Of a DNA stretch of 58,166 nucleotides, positions 16,674 through 24,955 are shown in pieces. The position numbers and the translations under genes are program-made. Below the pieces are notes generated by a model that made no database searches, was not told the DNA's origin, and was given only the letters and a program-made list of their open reading frames with translations. Every line of letters begins with the position of its first letter. Position 1 is the first letter of the stretch. Source of the DNA: a virus; IMG/VR virus record IMGVR_UViG_3300030101_000950, positions 1 to 58,166 of that record. The stretch is one strand, 5' to 3'.

Positions 16674-17582
16674 ATGGTAGCAAGTGTAAGAAAAGATATA
16701 GATGAATTTGGAAAAGAATTTTATCGTCTAAGGTTTGAAAGCACATACAGTCATCAAGAAATAAATTATGTTATTGAATGGAGTAAACAGGACTCGGCTT
16801 TGCTTGTTGATGAATTTGGAAACTTTGATAAAGAAGGAGCAGAAACTTTAGAACGTTGGCATAAAGAAGCTGAAGCATATAGACACGCTATAGGAAGAAA
16901 CGATTCTTTTTTATTCAGAACAGATATATATGATGAAGTATACGTCAATCAAAAACTTGTAAGAAAAGATTGGAATATTGCAACAGGAGATGGTCCGGCT
17001 CTTTTAGAAAAAGTAAAAGCTGCATTTCCTAAAGAAGAAGAAATATGGGAGTCTGGTGCTTTAAATGTTATAGGAACTTACTATGCTCCTGATGGTGCAC
17101 CTTTAAGACCTCCATACAAAAATACTAATTCTATTAGTATGTACCATGTACAAAGAGAGCCTAGTCCTTATCTTTTACAAAGTTATGGTATAGACCCTAG
17201 CACTCATACATGGTGTCCTTGGTACGGATTAAAATACGATTTAGAAACTAAAGAGCGTATGTTAAAGATTGTTTATTATGGAATAAAACAAACTGAAAAC
17301 ATACCTAGACCTGAAGGTTTGCCTGAAGATATAAACCCTTATTGGTATTTTTTTGCTGATATTTACCATGAAGATGGCAGTAAGTCTCAAGAAAGAGATA
17401 TATTTTTATTTGCGACTGAAGAAATATTTCGTCCTTGGTGTGAAAAATATGGACATACTTATCCCATACCTGATGAAAAACTAAAAGACGATATATGGTG
17501 TTATGGAATAGTTTATGACTTTGAAACACTAGAAGTAAAACAAGTTAAAGGTTATATAAGATATAGAATAGATGGAATATAA
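16674..17582 (+). CDS. Unknown protein in the fibre region
   Basis: 302 residues, Tyr/Trp/Glu/Lys-rich, soluble and probably alpha/beta. Two related segments (WYGLKYDLETKE near 183 and CYGIVYDFETLE near 280) suggest an internal repeat. The composition differs from the Ser/Thr-rich fibre proteins around it and matches the two oxygenase genes that follow, so it may act with them. It is unrecognised. Confidence 0.6.
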   Translation: MVASVRKDIDEFGKEFYRLRFESTYSHQEINYVIEWSKQDSALLVDEFGNFDKEGAETLERWHKEAEAYRHAIGRNDSFLFRTDIYDEVYVNQKLVRKDWNIATGDGPALLEKVKAAFPKEEEIWESGALNVIGTYYAPDGAPLRPPYKNTNSISMYHVQREPSPYLLQSYGIDPSTHTWCPWYGLKYDLETKERMLKIVYYGIKQTENIPRPEGLPEDINPYWYFFADIYHEDGSKSQERDIFLFATEEIFRPWCEKYGHTYPIPDEKLKDDIWCYGIVYDFETLEVKQVKGYIRYRIDGI

Positions 17583-18285
17583 TTTTTTAAAAGCAGTAGA
17601 AAAAGCTGATGATAAGTTTTTTGATACTATAGAAAAAGAAAAAATTAATTTTTTACAAAACAGATTTCAAGAGCAGGGATTTGTTTTAGTTAAAAACTTT
17701 TTATCTGAAGAAGTTGCAGACTTAGTTAACGAAAGCTTTGAAATACATTACGCTAAAGCAGAATATATAGAAAAATATTTTGAAAATACAATACCAATTA
17801 GTTTGACAAAACCCAATATAGCTTCTGCTCTTTATGGAAGGTTTGGAAAGATAGATAAAAAAATGGGATTTGCTAATAGAGATTTGCATAGTTATGCCTA
17901 TAGTGTTGGAGAGGCTTTGCTAAAAAAGAAAAAAGATTTTATAGAAAACATTTCACAACAAAAGTTAGATTATACAAATTCTTTTTGTAGAAAATATACT
18001 GAAGGAAGTAGTTTAGGAAAACATAAAGACAGACCTGCACTTCAAGTTTCTGCTACTATTTGTCTGGGTGGAGAAAAGTGGGAAATATTTATAAAAGATA
18101 AGTCAGATAATACACATAGCATAACTATGAGTGCAGGTGATGCAATAGTTTATTCAGGCACAGAGCTTGAACATTGGAGAGAAAAATTAGATAAAGGATA
18201 TGTTAATATGTGCTTTATACATTATTGCAAAAAAGACTCAGAATATAAATTAGACGGAAGAGAATTTATAGGACAGCCAAGATAA
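17572..18285 (+). CDS. 2-oxoglutarate/Fe(II)-dependent oxygenase
   Basis: 237 residues. A double-stranded beta-helix core shows the iron triad in order: H151 and D153 (GKHKDRP), distal H201 (EHWRE), with R203 and later residues available for 2-oxoglutarate. GDAIVYSGTELEHW and CLGGEKWEIFI are typical of the fold. Such enzymes hydroxylate protein, nucleic acid or small-molecule substrates; the substrate here is unknown. It overlaps the preceding gene by 11 nt and lies 12 nt before a second oxygenase. Confidence 0.8.
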   Translation: MEYNFLKAVEKADDKFFDTIEKEKINFLQNRFQEQGFVLVKNFLSEEVADLVNESFEIHYAKAEYIEKYFENTIPISLTKPNIASALYGRFGKIDKKMGFANRDLHSYAYSVGEALLKKKKDFIENISQQKLDYTNSFCRKYTEGSSLGKHKDRPALQVSATICLGGEKWEIFIKDKSDNTHSITMSAGDAIVYSGTELEHWREKLDKGYVNMCFIHYCKKDSEYKLDGREFIGQPR

Positions 18286-18297
18286 ACGGGGTTAAAT

Positions 18298-18897
18298 ATG
18301 TTTGGGAAAGTAGGAATGTTTCATGGAGAGCAAGGTTTGCCTCGTGATTTATGTGACGAATTGAATGAAGAAATAATGAATAAAGTTCCACCTACAGATG
18401 GAGAGATAGGAGCAGGAACAGATGGTATAAAAGAAACTAATACTAGAAATTCAATTTTACGTTGGGTCACACCAGAAACACCTCAACTCTGGGATAAAGC
18501 ACTTAACTTAATAATGCCTTATGTTGTAGGCACAAATAGAACAAACTTTGGTGTTGATATTTCCGGTGGGTGTAATGAAATACAGCATACAGAATATCAA
18601 GAAGGACAGCATTATACTTGGCATATGGATTCAGATTTTGCACCTTTAGAAGTTGTAAAGAGTCGTATAGCATATGATAGAAAGTTAAGTGTCACAATAC
18701 AACTTACGCACGAAGACAATTATGATGGAGGAGATTTAGAAATTTTTGAAAGAGAATTAAATTTACCAAAACATTTAGTAAGACAACAAGGTACTGTAAT
18801 TATATTTCCTTCTTTCATACAACATCGTGTGACACCTGTCACTTCGGGAATAAGACATTCATTGGTAACTTGGATAGAAGGTACGCCATGGAGATAA
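18298..18897 (+). CDS. 2-oxoglutarate/Fe(II) oxygenase, PKHD-type
   Basis: 199 residues of the prolyl-hydroxylase-like (PiuC-type) class. H109 and D111 (YTWHMDSD), distal H176 (QHRVTPV) and R186 (GIRHSLVTW) are in correct order, with DNYDGGDLEIF between. Phage PKHD-type enzymes are often near tail genes. Possible targets are fibre or host-surface proteins, which is inference. Confidence 0.88.
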   Translation: MFGKVGMFHGEQGLPRDLCDELNEEIMNKVPPTDGEIGAGTDGIKETNTRNSILRWVTPETPQLWDKALNLIMPYVVGTNRTNFGVDISGGCNEIQHTEYQEGQHYTWHMDSDFAPLEVVKSRIAYDRKLSVTIQLTHEDNYDGGDLEIFERELNLPKHLVRQQGTVIIFPSFIQHRVTPVTSGIRHSLVTWIEGTPWR

Positions 18898-18903
18898 TAA
18901 AAT

Positions 18904-19641
18904 ATGTTTGGAATAACAGCTTTTGCTCAATCGCCTTTTGCAGGTTTGGGCAGCATAACAGGAAACGCTTCTTTTGTACCGGTAGGCTTTGAACTAACCG
19001 GCTCTATTAATTCTGTCACACCTGTCATTACAGTAAATGTACCTGTAGTTAGTGGTTTTATTTTTGCAAATGTTGGTTTAGGAACAGTCACAATAAGTGG
19101 AGATGCCAACATTCACGAGTTTATTACAGGCGTACAAGGTGTTTCAGCTTTAGGAGTAATACAAAATACAGCAGGTGCAATTGTAAATGTAACAAACACT
19201 ATTGATACTGATACTGTTACAGGAACAACAGCAGTAGGAAATGCAGTTGTATTTGGTGGCTCAGTTCAAGGAGTTTCAAGTTCAGGTAAAACTGCAGCTT
19301 TAGGAGATGAAATAATTATTGGTGACTGTAACATTACAGCAGCACAAGTTGGAGATGTGACAGCTACAACTGCGTTAAGTTCTATAAGTTTACAAACTTT
19401 TAATGTATTACCTATGACAGGCTTAAGCAGTTCTGCTTCTTTAGGCACAGTAATAGTAATTCCTGAATGTAAAGTTTCTGTAAGCTCAGTAAGTGCAAGT
19501 GGAAGCTTAGGAGTTTTAAATATTTGGAGTTTAGTTAATGATGAACAAACACCAAACTATACACCCGTTAATGATAATCAGTCTGCAGGATATTCTGAAG
19601 TTAATACAACTCAAAATCCTAATTGGACTGACGTAGCATAA
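18904..19641 (+). CDS. Beta-rich tail protein with a C-terminal triplet repeat
   Basis: 245 residues, extremely rich in Val/Thr/Ser/Gly. The N-terminus MFGITAFAQSPFAGLG and the C-terminal triple motif (QTPNYTPV, QSAGYSEV, QNPNWTDV) are recognisable phage tail-protein features. The three repeats are 11 residues apart. It lies between the oxygenases and the second S74 fibre, so a tail spike or fibre base component is likely. Confidence 0.65.
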   Translation: MFGITAFAQSPFAGLGSITGNASFVPVGFELTGSINSVTPVITVNVPVVSGFIFANVGLGTVTISGDANIHEFITGVQGVSALGVIQNTAGAIVNVTNTIDTDTVTGTTAVGNAVVFGGSVQGVSSSGKTAALGDEIIIGDCNITAAQVGDVTATTALSSISLQTFNVLPMTGLSSSASLGTVIVIPECKVSVSSVSASGSLGVLNIWSLVNDEQTPNYTPVNDNQSAGYSEVNTTQNPNWTDVA

Positions 19642-19661
19642 TTTTTTAAAAGAGGAACAAT

Positions 19662-21029
19662 ATGGCAAGTACATATGATAACGATTTGCGTTTAAATGAA
19701 ATGGCAACCGGTGACCAAAGTGGTACATGGGGTGACACTACAAACTTAAATTTACGTTTGATAGCAGAAGCTTTTTCATATCAAACAGACGCAACATTTA
19801 CAACAGATGCAAATAAACAAGTAACCATAGCAAATGGAGCTTCTGATAAATATAGAGGTATGTATATCAAAGTAACATCAACAGTAAATGGTGGTCTTAC
19901 TGCTACAAAAGATTTAGAAATTTTACCTACAACTGTATCTAAAGTTTTGTTTGTAGAAAACTCAACAACAGGAGGACAATCTATTGTAGTCAAACAAGGC
20001 TCTGGAGCTTCTGTAACTATAGCTAACGGAACTTGTAAATTATTATTTTTAGATGGAGCAGGTGCAGGTGCTGCTGTTTATGATGGCTTAAATAATCTAG
20101 CTTTGAGTGGTGACCTAACTATAGAAGGTGACGATTTAAAAATGGGTACTAATACTAGTGGTCATATGTTAATTGCAGATGGCACTAACTTTAATCCTGT
20201 AGCTATGAGTGGAGACGCTACTATGACAAGTAATGGTGCGTTAACTATAGCTAATGACGCAGTTGAACAAGCTATGATTGCAGACGATGCAGTAGGTGCA
20301 GACCAATTAGCTTCAGACGCAGTTGTCAATGCTAGTGTAGATGCTAATGCTGCTATTGCTTTTAGTAAGATGGCAAACTTAACTACATCAAGAGCTTTAG
20401 TTTCAGATGGTAATGGAGATGTGACACCGGCAACAACAACATCTACAGAGATAGGTTATGTGAATGGAGTCACGTCAGCAATACAAACACAACTAAATAC
20501 AAAACTAGGCAATGCTACTAATACATGGTTTAGCTCTGCTGATGGAGTGAATAGATTTTATTTTGGAAACAATGGCTCTACTCTTATAAAAACAGCAACT
20601 GACCATCAATTTAGAAACGCCTCAGATGTAACAGTAGTTGAGTTTACTTCTACCGGAGTAGGAAGATTTGATAATGATGTTGTCGCTTACTACTCGTCAG
20701 ATGAAAACTTAAAAGAAAATATAAAAGAATTACAAAGTCCATTAGAAAAATTAAGTCGTATTAGAGGAGTGACTTTTGATTGGAATGATAAACAAGATAC
20801 TTATGAAGGTAGCGATATAGGTGTCATTGCACAAGAAGTACAAAGACAATTTCCTGAGCTTACTACTACTCGTTCTGATGGATATATGGCAGTAAAGTAT
20901 GAAAAGCTTACTGCTGTATTGATAGCAGCAGTCAATGAGTTAGCTGATGAAGTTCGTGGCAATAGAGAATTGATAAAAGCAATGGAAGCTATTTTAATTG
21001 CAGATAAAATACCTGAGCAAACTAACTAA
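19662..21029 (+). CDS. Tail fibre with S74 chaperone domain
   Basis: 455 residues. The N-terminus (YDNDLRLNEMATGDQSGTWG) is typical of fibre attachment regions in marine phages. The shaft is repetitive and Ala/Thr-rich. The S74 domain begins at S346-D347 (SDENLKENIKEL), followed by GVTFDWNDKQ, GVIAQEVQRQFPEL and AVKYEKLTAVLIAAVNELAD. Self-cleavage after trimer folding is expected. An AGAGGAAC ribosome site precedes it. Confidence 0.87.
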   Translation: MASTYDNDLRLNEMATGDQSGTWGDTTNLNLRLIAEAFSYQTDATFTTDANKQVTIANGASDKYRGMYIKVTSTVNGGLTATKDLEILPTTVSKVLFVENSTTGGQSIVVKQGSGASVTIANGTCKLLFLDGAGAGAAVYDGLNNLALSGDLTIEGDDLKMGTNTSGHMLIADGTNFNPVAMSGDATMTSNGALTIANDAVEQAMIADDAVGADQLASDAVVNASVDANAAIAFSKMANLTTSRALVSDGNGDVTPATTTSTEIGYVNGVTSAIQTQLNTKLGNATNTWFSSADGVNRFYFGNNGSTLIKTATDHQFRNASDVTVVEFTSTGVGRFDNDVVAYYSSDENLKENIKELQSPLEKLSRIRGVTFDWNDKQDTYEGSDIGVIAQEVQRQFPELTTTRSDGYMAVKYEKLTAVLIAAVNELADEVRGNRELIKAMEAILIADKIPEQTN

Positions 21030-21700
21030 TGCCATTACCTAGTTCCGGACAAATAACTTTAAATGAAATGCACGTTGAGGCTAATGGCTCTTCTGGGACA
21101 CAATCAAACGTAAACTCTGCACCAATACGTTCTTTAATAAATAAATCAGCAAGTGTACAGATGGCTTTTACAGAATGGTATGGAGCTTCTTCTGGACCTC
21201 CACCTGCAGTTGCTGCAACAGGAACAACTACACAAACACACACAATGACTTATGTTCCTTTTAATAATCCTTTTATTAATGTAGATGGTTATGTAAATGG
21301 ACCTGTGACTCTTACTCCTTCAGATATGGGTGGATTTAATCCTGCCGGAGTTCCTTATGGAAGCAGTCCTGCCGGCTCTTTATCTCCTTCTACATATACC
21401 GGTTGGTCAGGAGCTTATTTTTCCTCATCTATTTCATATCAAAAATCAGGTTTTGGTAATGCTCGTTTAGAAGTAACATTTAGTCAAAGAAGAACTAATA
21501 GTAATTGGAATACAATGAGACATACCCAAACAACTCTTGGACAACTAACAATTCCAAGAATAAGTATGACTTATGCAACATATTGGACGCCCGGACAACC
21601 TGCTACAACAGGTCAAACAAAGTATACATATACTGCAGCTCCTTCTGTCAATACAATTTATTTTAATAATAGTCAAACAAACTACGTACATTGGACATAG
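21029..21700 (+). CDS. Tail fibre accessory protein
   Basis: 223 residues. The first 50 residues carry the SSGQITLNEMHVEANGS and SASVQMAFTEWYGA pattern seen at the N-termini of many marine phage tail proteins, and a Ser/Thr/Tyr-rich variable region follows. The ATG overlaps the fibre gene stop. Receptor binding is inferred. Confidence 0.7.
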   Translation: MPLPSSGQITLNEMHVEANGSSGTQSNVNSAPIRSLINKSASVQMAFTEWYGASSGPPPAVAATGTTTQTHTMTYVPFNNPFINVDGYVNGPVTLTPSDMGGFNPAGVPYGSSPAGSLSPSTYTGWSGAYFSSSISYQKSGFGNARLEVTFSQRRTNSNWNTMRHTQTTLGQLTIPRISMTYATYWTPGQPATTGQTKYTYTAAPSVNTIYFNNSQTNYVHWT

Positions 21701-21701
21701 C

Positions 21702-21878
21702 ATGAAAGATGAAGCTTTAAATAAAATACATTCACACGAAAGAGAATGTACTATTAGATATGAGAATTTAGAAAAAAGATTAGAGGAAGGCTCTAAAAGA
21801 TTTGTACGTATTGAATTGCTTATATATGGTTTATATGCAGGTATGGCAGCAATAGAAATAACTTCGAGGTTAATATGA
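21702..21878 (+). CDS. Small coiled-coil membrane protein, holin candidate
   Basis: 58 residues. A charged helix (HSHERECTIRYENLEKRLEE) is followed by one hydrophobic segment (IELLIYGLYAGMAAIEI). The coiled coil plus C-terminal membrane helix resembles XhlA-type haemolysin/holin accessory proteins. I chose the ATG at 21702, just after the fibre stop. It opens the lysis region. Confidence 0.65.
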   Translation: MKDEALNKIHSHERECTIRYENLEKRLEEGSKRFVRIELLIYGLYAGMAAIEITSRLI

Positions 21879-22069
21879 AATTATTTTTAACAGAATTTAC
21901 ACATGATAAAAAAAGATACTCAGGACCTACTATAGTTGCTGAGAGTCTACAAATGGCAGAAGACTCTGCTGCAGACCTAGGTGTAGAAGTAGTAGGGGAA
22001 CTAGACAGTTTAGTTTCAGTAGTTTTAGAGTCACTATGGGAAGCTGACGAAGACAAAGTCTTGCATTGA
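21875..22069 (+). CDS. Small acidic protein of unknown function
   Basis: A 64-residue acidic soluble protein (MKLFLTEFTHDKKRYSGPTI). The start overlaps the previous stop (ATGA). The style is common in cyanophage and marine phage lysis regions, but no function is known to me. Confidence 0.65.
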   Translation: MKLFLTEFTHDKKRYSGPTIVAESLQMAEDSAADLGVEVVGELDSLVSVVLESLWEADEDKVLH

Positions 22070-22221
22070 ATAGCGAGTTAGTTTTTGTAATAGCTTTAAA
22101 TGTAATATTCTTAATAGGCTTATTAGGATTAAAATTTTATTTGAAAAGAAAAGCTGAAAGAAATATGAAAGCTTATCTAAGATATTTAAGACACAAGAGA
22201 AAATATAATGTACGAATATAA
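22066..22221 (+). CDS. Single-span basic membrane protein, holin-like
   Basis: A TTG start overlaps the preceding TGA and gives 51 residues. There is one hydrophobic helix (LVFVIALNVIFLIGLLGLKF) and then a strongly basic tail (KRKAERNMKAYLRYLRHKRK). The TTG and the absence of a Shine-Dalgarno leave some doubt, but coupling and the clean membrane topology support it. Confidence 0.5.
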   Translation: MNSELVFVIALNVIFLIGLLGLKFYLKRKAERNMKAYLRYLRHKRKYNVRI

Positions 22222-22630
22222 ATGCACAATAGATAGAGTAGTAGATGGAGATACTGTAGACGCTACTCTTGATTTAGGATTTTCTGTTTTATACAAAAGT
22301 AGAGTAAGGCTTTTTGGTATAGATACTCCTGAGTCTAGAACAAGAAATAAAGATGAAAAAGCTAGAGGTAAACTAGCTGCTAAATTTTTAAGTGATGCTA
22401 TAGATAAAGCAGATACTGTAGTTATACGTACAGAACTAAGAGACTCTAGAGGAAAGTTTGGCAGAGTTTTAGGCACAATTGTTTGTGATGGTATAGATAT
22501 AAATAATTCTATGATAGAAAATTTTATGGCAGCAAAATATTTTGGACAAAACAAAACTGCAATAGAAGCTGTACATCAATCTAATAGAACTAAACTTATT
22601 GAGTTAGGTTTGTTTGAGCCTGTTGAATAA
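22208..22630 (+). CDS. Thermonuclease-like nuclease (SNase family)
   Basis: 140 residues with the SNase pattern: VDGDTVDATLD, VRLFGIDTPES (Arg, Asp and Glu of the active site) and RDSRGKFGRVLG with the second catalytic Arg. No signal peptide is visible, so it acts in the cytoplasm, perhaps degrading host nucleic acid or acting on released DNA at lysis. The length matches the minimal domain. Confidence 0.88.
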   Translation: MYEYKCTIDRVVDGDTVDATLDLGFSVLYKSRVRLFGIDTPESRTRNKDEKARGKLAAKFLSDAIDKADTVVIRTELRDSRGKFGRVLGTIVCDGIDINNSMIENFMAAKYFGQNKTAIEAVHQSNRTKLIELGLFEPVE

Positions 22631-22980
22631 TGGACGATATTGTAAAGTTAATAACTGAGTTAGGATTTCCTGTTGCTGCAGCATTAGGACTAGGTGTATT
22701 TGTTTGGAAACTAATTAATAGAATTATAGATGGCATGGAATCTAAGATTGATGTTGTTGATGATAAAGTAAATGAACAATTAAAAGCTATGGAAGGTAGG
22801 CTAGATGCTAAATTAGAAGCACAACATGGAATATTGATTGCTTTGATAGACAGAGTTAGAAGTGTAGATAATGAAATTATTAGACAAGATACTTTACTTA
22901 AGACTATGTTAGGTGTACCTAATCTAGTACAGAACGATAAAATAGCAAAGGCAGATAGAGATGACCAAAGAAAAGATTAA
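22630..22980 (+). CDS. Membrane-anchored coiled-coil protein, holin candidate
   Basis: 116 residues. A hydrophobic N-terminal helix (FPVAAALGLGVFVWKLI) is followed by a long coiled coil with a heptad pattern. The arrangement recalls BhlA/UviB-type holins. It is coupled to the nuclease (TAATG) and lies just before the curli-like cassette. Confidence 0.6.
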   Translation: MDDIVKLITELGFPVAAALGLGVFVWKLINRIIDGMESKIDVVDDKVNEQLKAMEGRLDAKLEAQHGILIALIDRVRSVDNEIIRQDTLLKTMLGVPNLVQNDKIAKADRDDQRKD

Positions 22981-23503
22981 AAGAAAAAGAGGCAGACCTT
23001 CTAATGCAGAACTAGCTGCTAGAAAGAAAGCAAGAGATAAAGACGTAGCTTTAATTATTTGTATGTATGTAGGTTTATTTATGGTTATAGCTTTATGTGT
23101 AAATTTAGCATTAGCAGATGAAATGAATTTTAAATTTAAGTCGCCAAGTTTTTCAGGTATAAATACATCTCAACATTATTTGACAATAGAAAATCAAGAA
23201 CATACTAGATATAAAACATTGCAAGAAGAAATAGAGGCTTTAATAGAACAAGCAGAAAGAGATGAACAGAATACTACAACTGCAAGATTTATAAGAAACT
23301 TTGAAACAAGAGTTTATGCAAAACTATCTCAACAATTAGTTGATAAGTTGTTTGGAGAAACTGCACAAGATAACGGGACAATAGAACTTGAGGGGAATAC
23401 TATTGACTATAAGGTTGATGAAACCAATATAATTTTGACAGTTACTAATGAAGCTAACAAACAAACAGTTATTACTTTTCCTCTTAATAGTTTTACTTTC
23501 TAG
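22961..23503 (+). CDS. csgF: CsgF-like curli assembly protein
   Basis: 180 residues. After a membrane or signal segment (residues about 35-52, ending ALA), the mature part begins DEMNFKFKSPSFSG, matching the CsgF start that plugs the CsgG pore. A helix with LSQQLVDKLFG and a C-terminal beta portion with NTIDYKVDETNIILTV follow. Residues 1-28 are very basic, with an AT-hook-like KRKRGRPS. An internal ATG at 23063 would give a plain signal peptide. It directly precedes csgG, which strongly supports the call. Confidence 0.75.
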   Translation: MTKEKIKRKRGRPSNAELAARKKARDKDVALIICMYVGLFMVIALCVNLALADEMNFKFKSPSFSGINTSQHYLTIENQEHTRYKTLQEEIEALIEQAERDEQNTTTARFIRNFETRVYAKLSQQLVDKLFGETAQDNGTIELEGNTIDYKVDETNIILTVTNEANKQTVITFPLNSFTF

Positions 23504-24251
23504 CTGTACTGTCTTTTATGATGATGCTTTACAAAATCAAAAGATTTCAAAGTATGCTGAAAGAGTTGGAGTTATTAATAAAGAAATAGAGACTATTTTA
23601 CCGGCAGATAAAAAACCTATAGTAGCTATATACCCAACTTCTTTTACAGACCAAACAGGACAAAGAAGAAGTAATAGTAATTTTGCAACGTTTAGCACAG
23701 CAGTCACACAAGCACCATATGTGCTTTTGATAAAGACTTTAAAAGCTGTATCTAACGGAGAGTTTTTTGAAGTTGTAGAAAGAATAGGTTTAGATAATCT
23801 AACCAAAGAAAGACAACTAATAAGAAGTACCAGAGAAACATTTGATGACCCACAAAAATTAAAACCATTAGTTTTTGCAGGTCTTATAATGGAAGGAGCT
23901 ATAGTCGGCTATGAAACCAATACAAGAAGTGGAGGTCGTGGAGCTAGACTTTTAGGCATAGGGTTATCAAAACAATATAGACAAGATACTGTCACGCTGT
24001 CTTTAAGAACTGTATCTGTTTTGACCGGTAGAGTTCTTATAGAAGTCACAGTATCTAAAACGATATTAAGTGTTGGTACTAATCAAGACGCTTTTAGATT
24101 TATAGAAAATAAAACCGAATTGATTGAAATAGAAAATGGTGATGTAGAAAATGAAAGCGTAACGATAGCTGTACAAGCAGCCATTGAAGAAGCTATTTTG
24201 TCTACAATCAAAAAAGGAATTGAAAAACAATATTGGAGCTATAAAGAATGA
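23448..24251 (+). CDS. csgG: CsgG-like outer-membrane secretion lipoprotein
   Basis: 267 residues. A lipoprotein signal has lipobox LLSSC (C20). The CsgG core follows: VAIYPTSFTDQTGQRR, NFATFSTAVTQAPYVLLIKT, VVERIGLDNLTKERQLIR, LVFAGLIMEGAIVGYETNT and RGARLLGIGLSKQYRQDTVT. CsgG forms a nonameric ungated outer-membrane pore for curli subunits, and the length matches host proteins. It overlaps csgF by 56 nt. In a phage it could export the neighbouring curlin-like protein or perforate the outer membrane. Confidence 0.93.
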   Translation: MKLTNKQLLLFLLIVLLSSCTVFYDDALQNQKISKYAERVGVINKEIETILPADKKPIVAIYPTSFTDQTGQRRSNSNFATFSTAVTQAPYVLLIKTLKAVSNGEFFEVVERIGLDNLTKERQLIRSTRETFDDPQKLKPLVFAGLIMEGAIVGYETNTRSGGRGARLLGIGLSKQYRQDTVTLSLRTVSVLTGRVLIEVTVSKTILSVGTNQDAFRFIENKTELIEIENGDVENESVTIAVQAAIEEAILSTIKKGIEKQYWSYKE

Positions 24252-24955
24252 AAAAGTATTTACCAGTAATTATTTTTTTAAGTATAAATATTTTTGCTAC
24301 AGACAATGAAATATCTATAGACCAAGCAGGAGCTACGGCAAATATAGATATTGAGCAGCTTGGGTCTGGAAACTTAATCGGTGGTGCTACTGCTGTATCA
24401 GGTACTATGACACCATTAGATTTAGATGGTGCAACAATGACACTTGATGTAAACCAACTAGGTAATTCAAATATATTTAAAGGCGATATATATGCTGATA
24501 GTTATACAGGCTTTTTTGAATTTACCGGAGACTCTAATACATTTGCCATACAGACAGACCCTAATAATACTTATGGTGCAGACAGTTCTAATATAAATGT
24601 ACAAGTGTCTGGGTCATCAAATGCTTTTACTTTTAATCAAGCGACTAATGCACAAGCTTCTACATTAGATTTAGATTGGACAATAAATGGCTCTAACAAT
24701 TCAATTACATCTGCAATTGACCAAGACTTAGCTACAAACTATATGAACATAGATGGGTCTGATAATACTGTGACATTTGATGGTGACGGGTATCAAGGAG
24801 CATATTTTCATTTGACTCATACAGGAGGGTCAAGAACAATAAATGTTACACAACAAAGCACACTTGATAATGATTGGCTTAAGATTACTTCTAATGGCTC
24901 TAATGGTACTTTTTGTGTCAATCAAAACGACCAAGGCACTAGCACAAGCTGTTGA
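24248..24955 (+). CDS. Secreted curlin-repeat protein
   Basis: 235 residues with an N-terminal Sec signal (MKKYLPVIIFLSINIFA). The body carries curlin-like repeats with spaced Gln-x-Gly and Asn (IDQAGATANIDIEQLGSGN, DVNQLGNSN) and further Ser/Asn/Gly-rich strands. Two late cysteines are present (FCVNQ and the C-terminal Cys). It is the expected cargo of the CsgG pore. The repeats are looser than in CsgA/CsgB, so amyloid formation is inference. Confidence 0.7.
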   Translation: MKKYLPVIIFLSINIFATDNEISIDQAGATANIDIEQLGSGNLIGGATAVSGTMTPLDLDGATMTLDVNQLGNSNIFKGDIYADSYTGFFEFTGDSNTFAIQTDPNNTYGADSSNINVQVSGSSNAFTFNQATNAQASTLDLDWTINGSNNSITSAIDQDLATNYMNIDGSDNTVTFDGDGYQGAYFHLTHTGGSRTINVTQQSTLDNDWLKITSNGSNGTFCVNQNDQGTSTSC

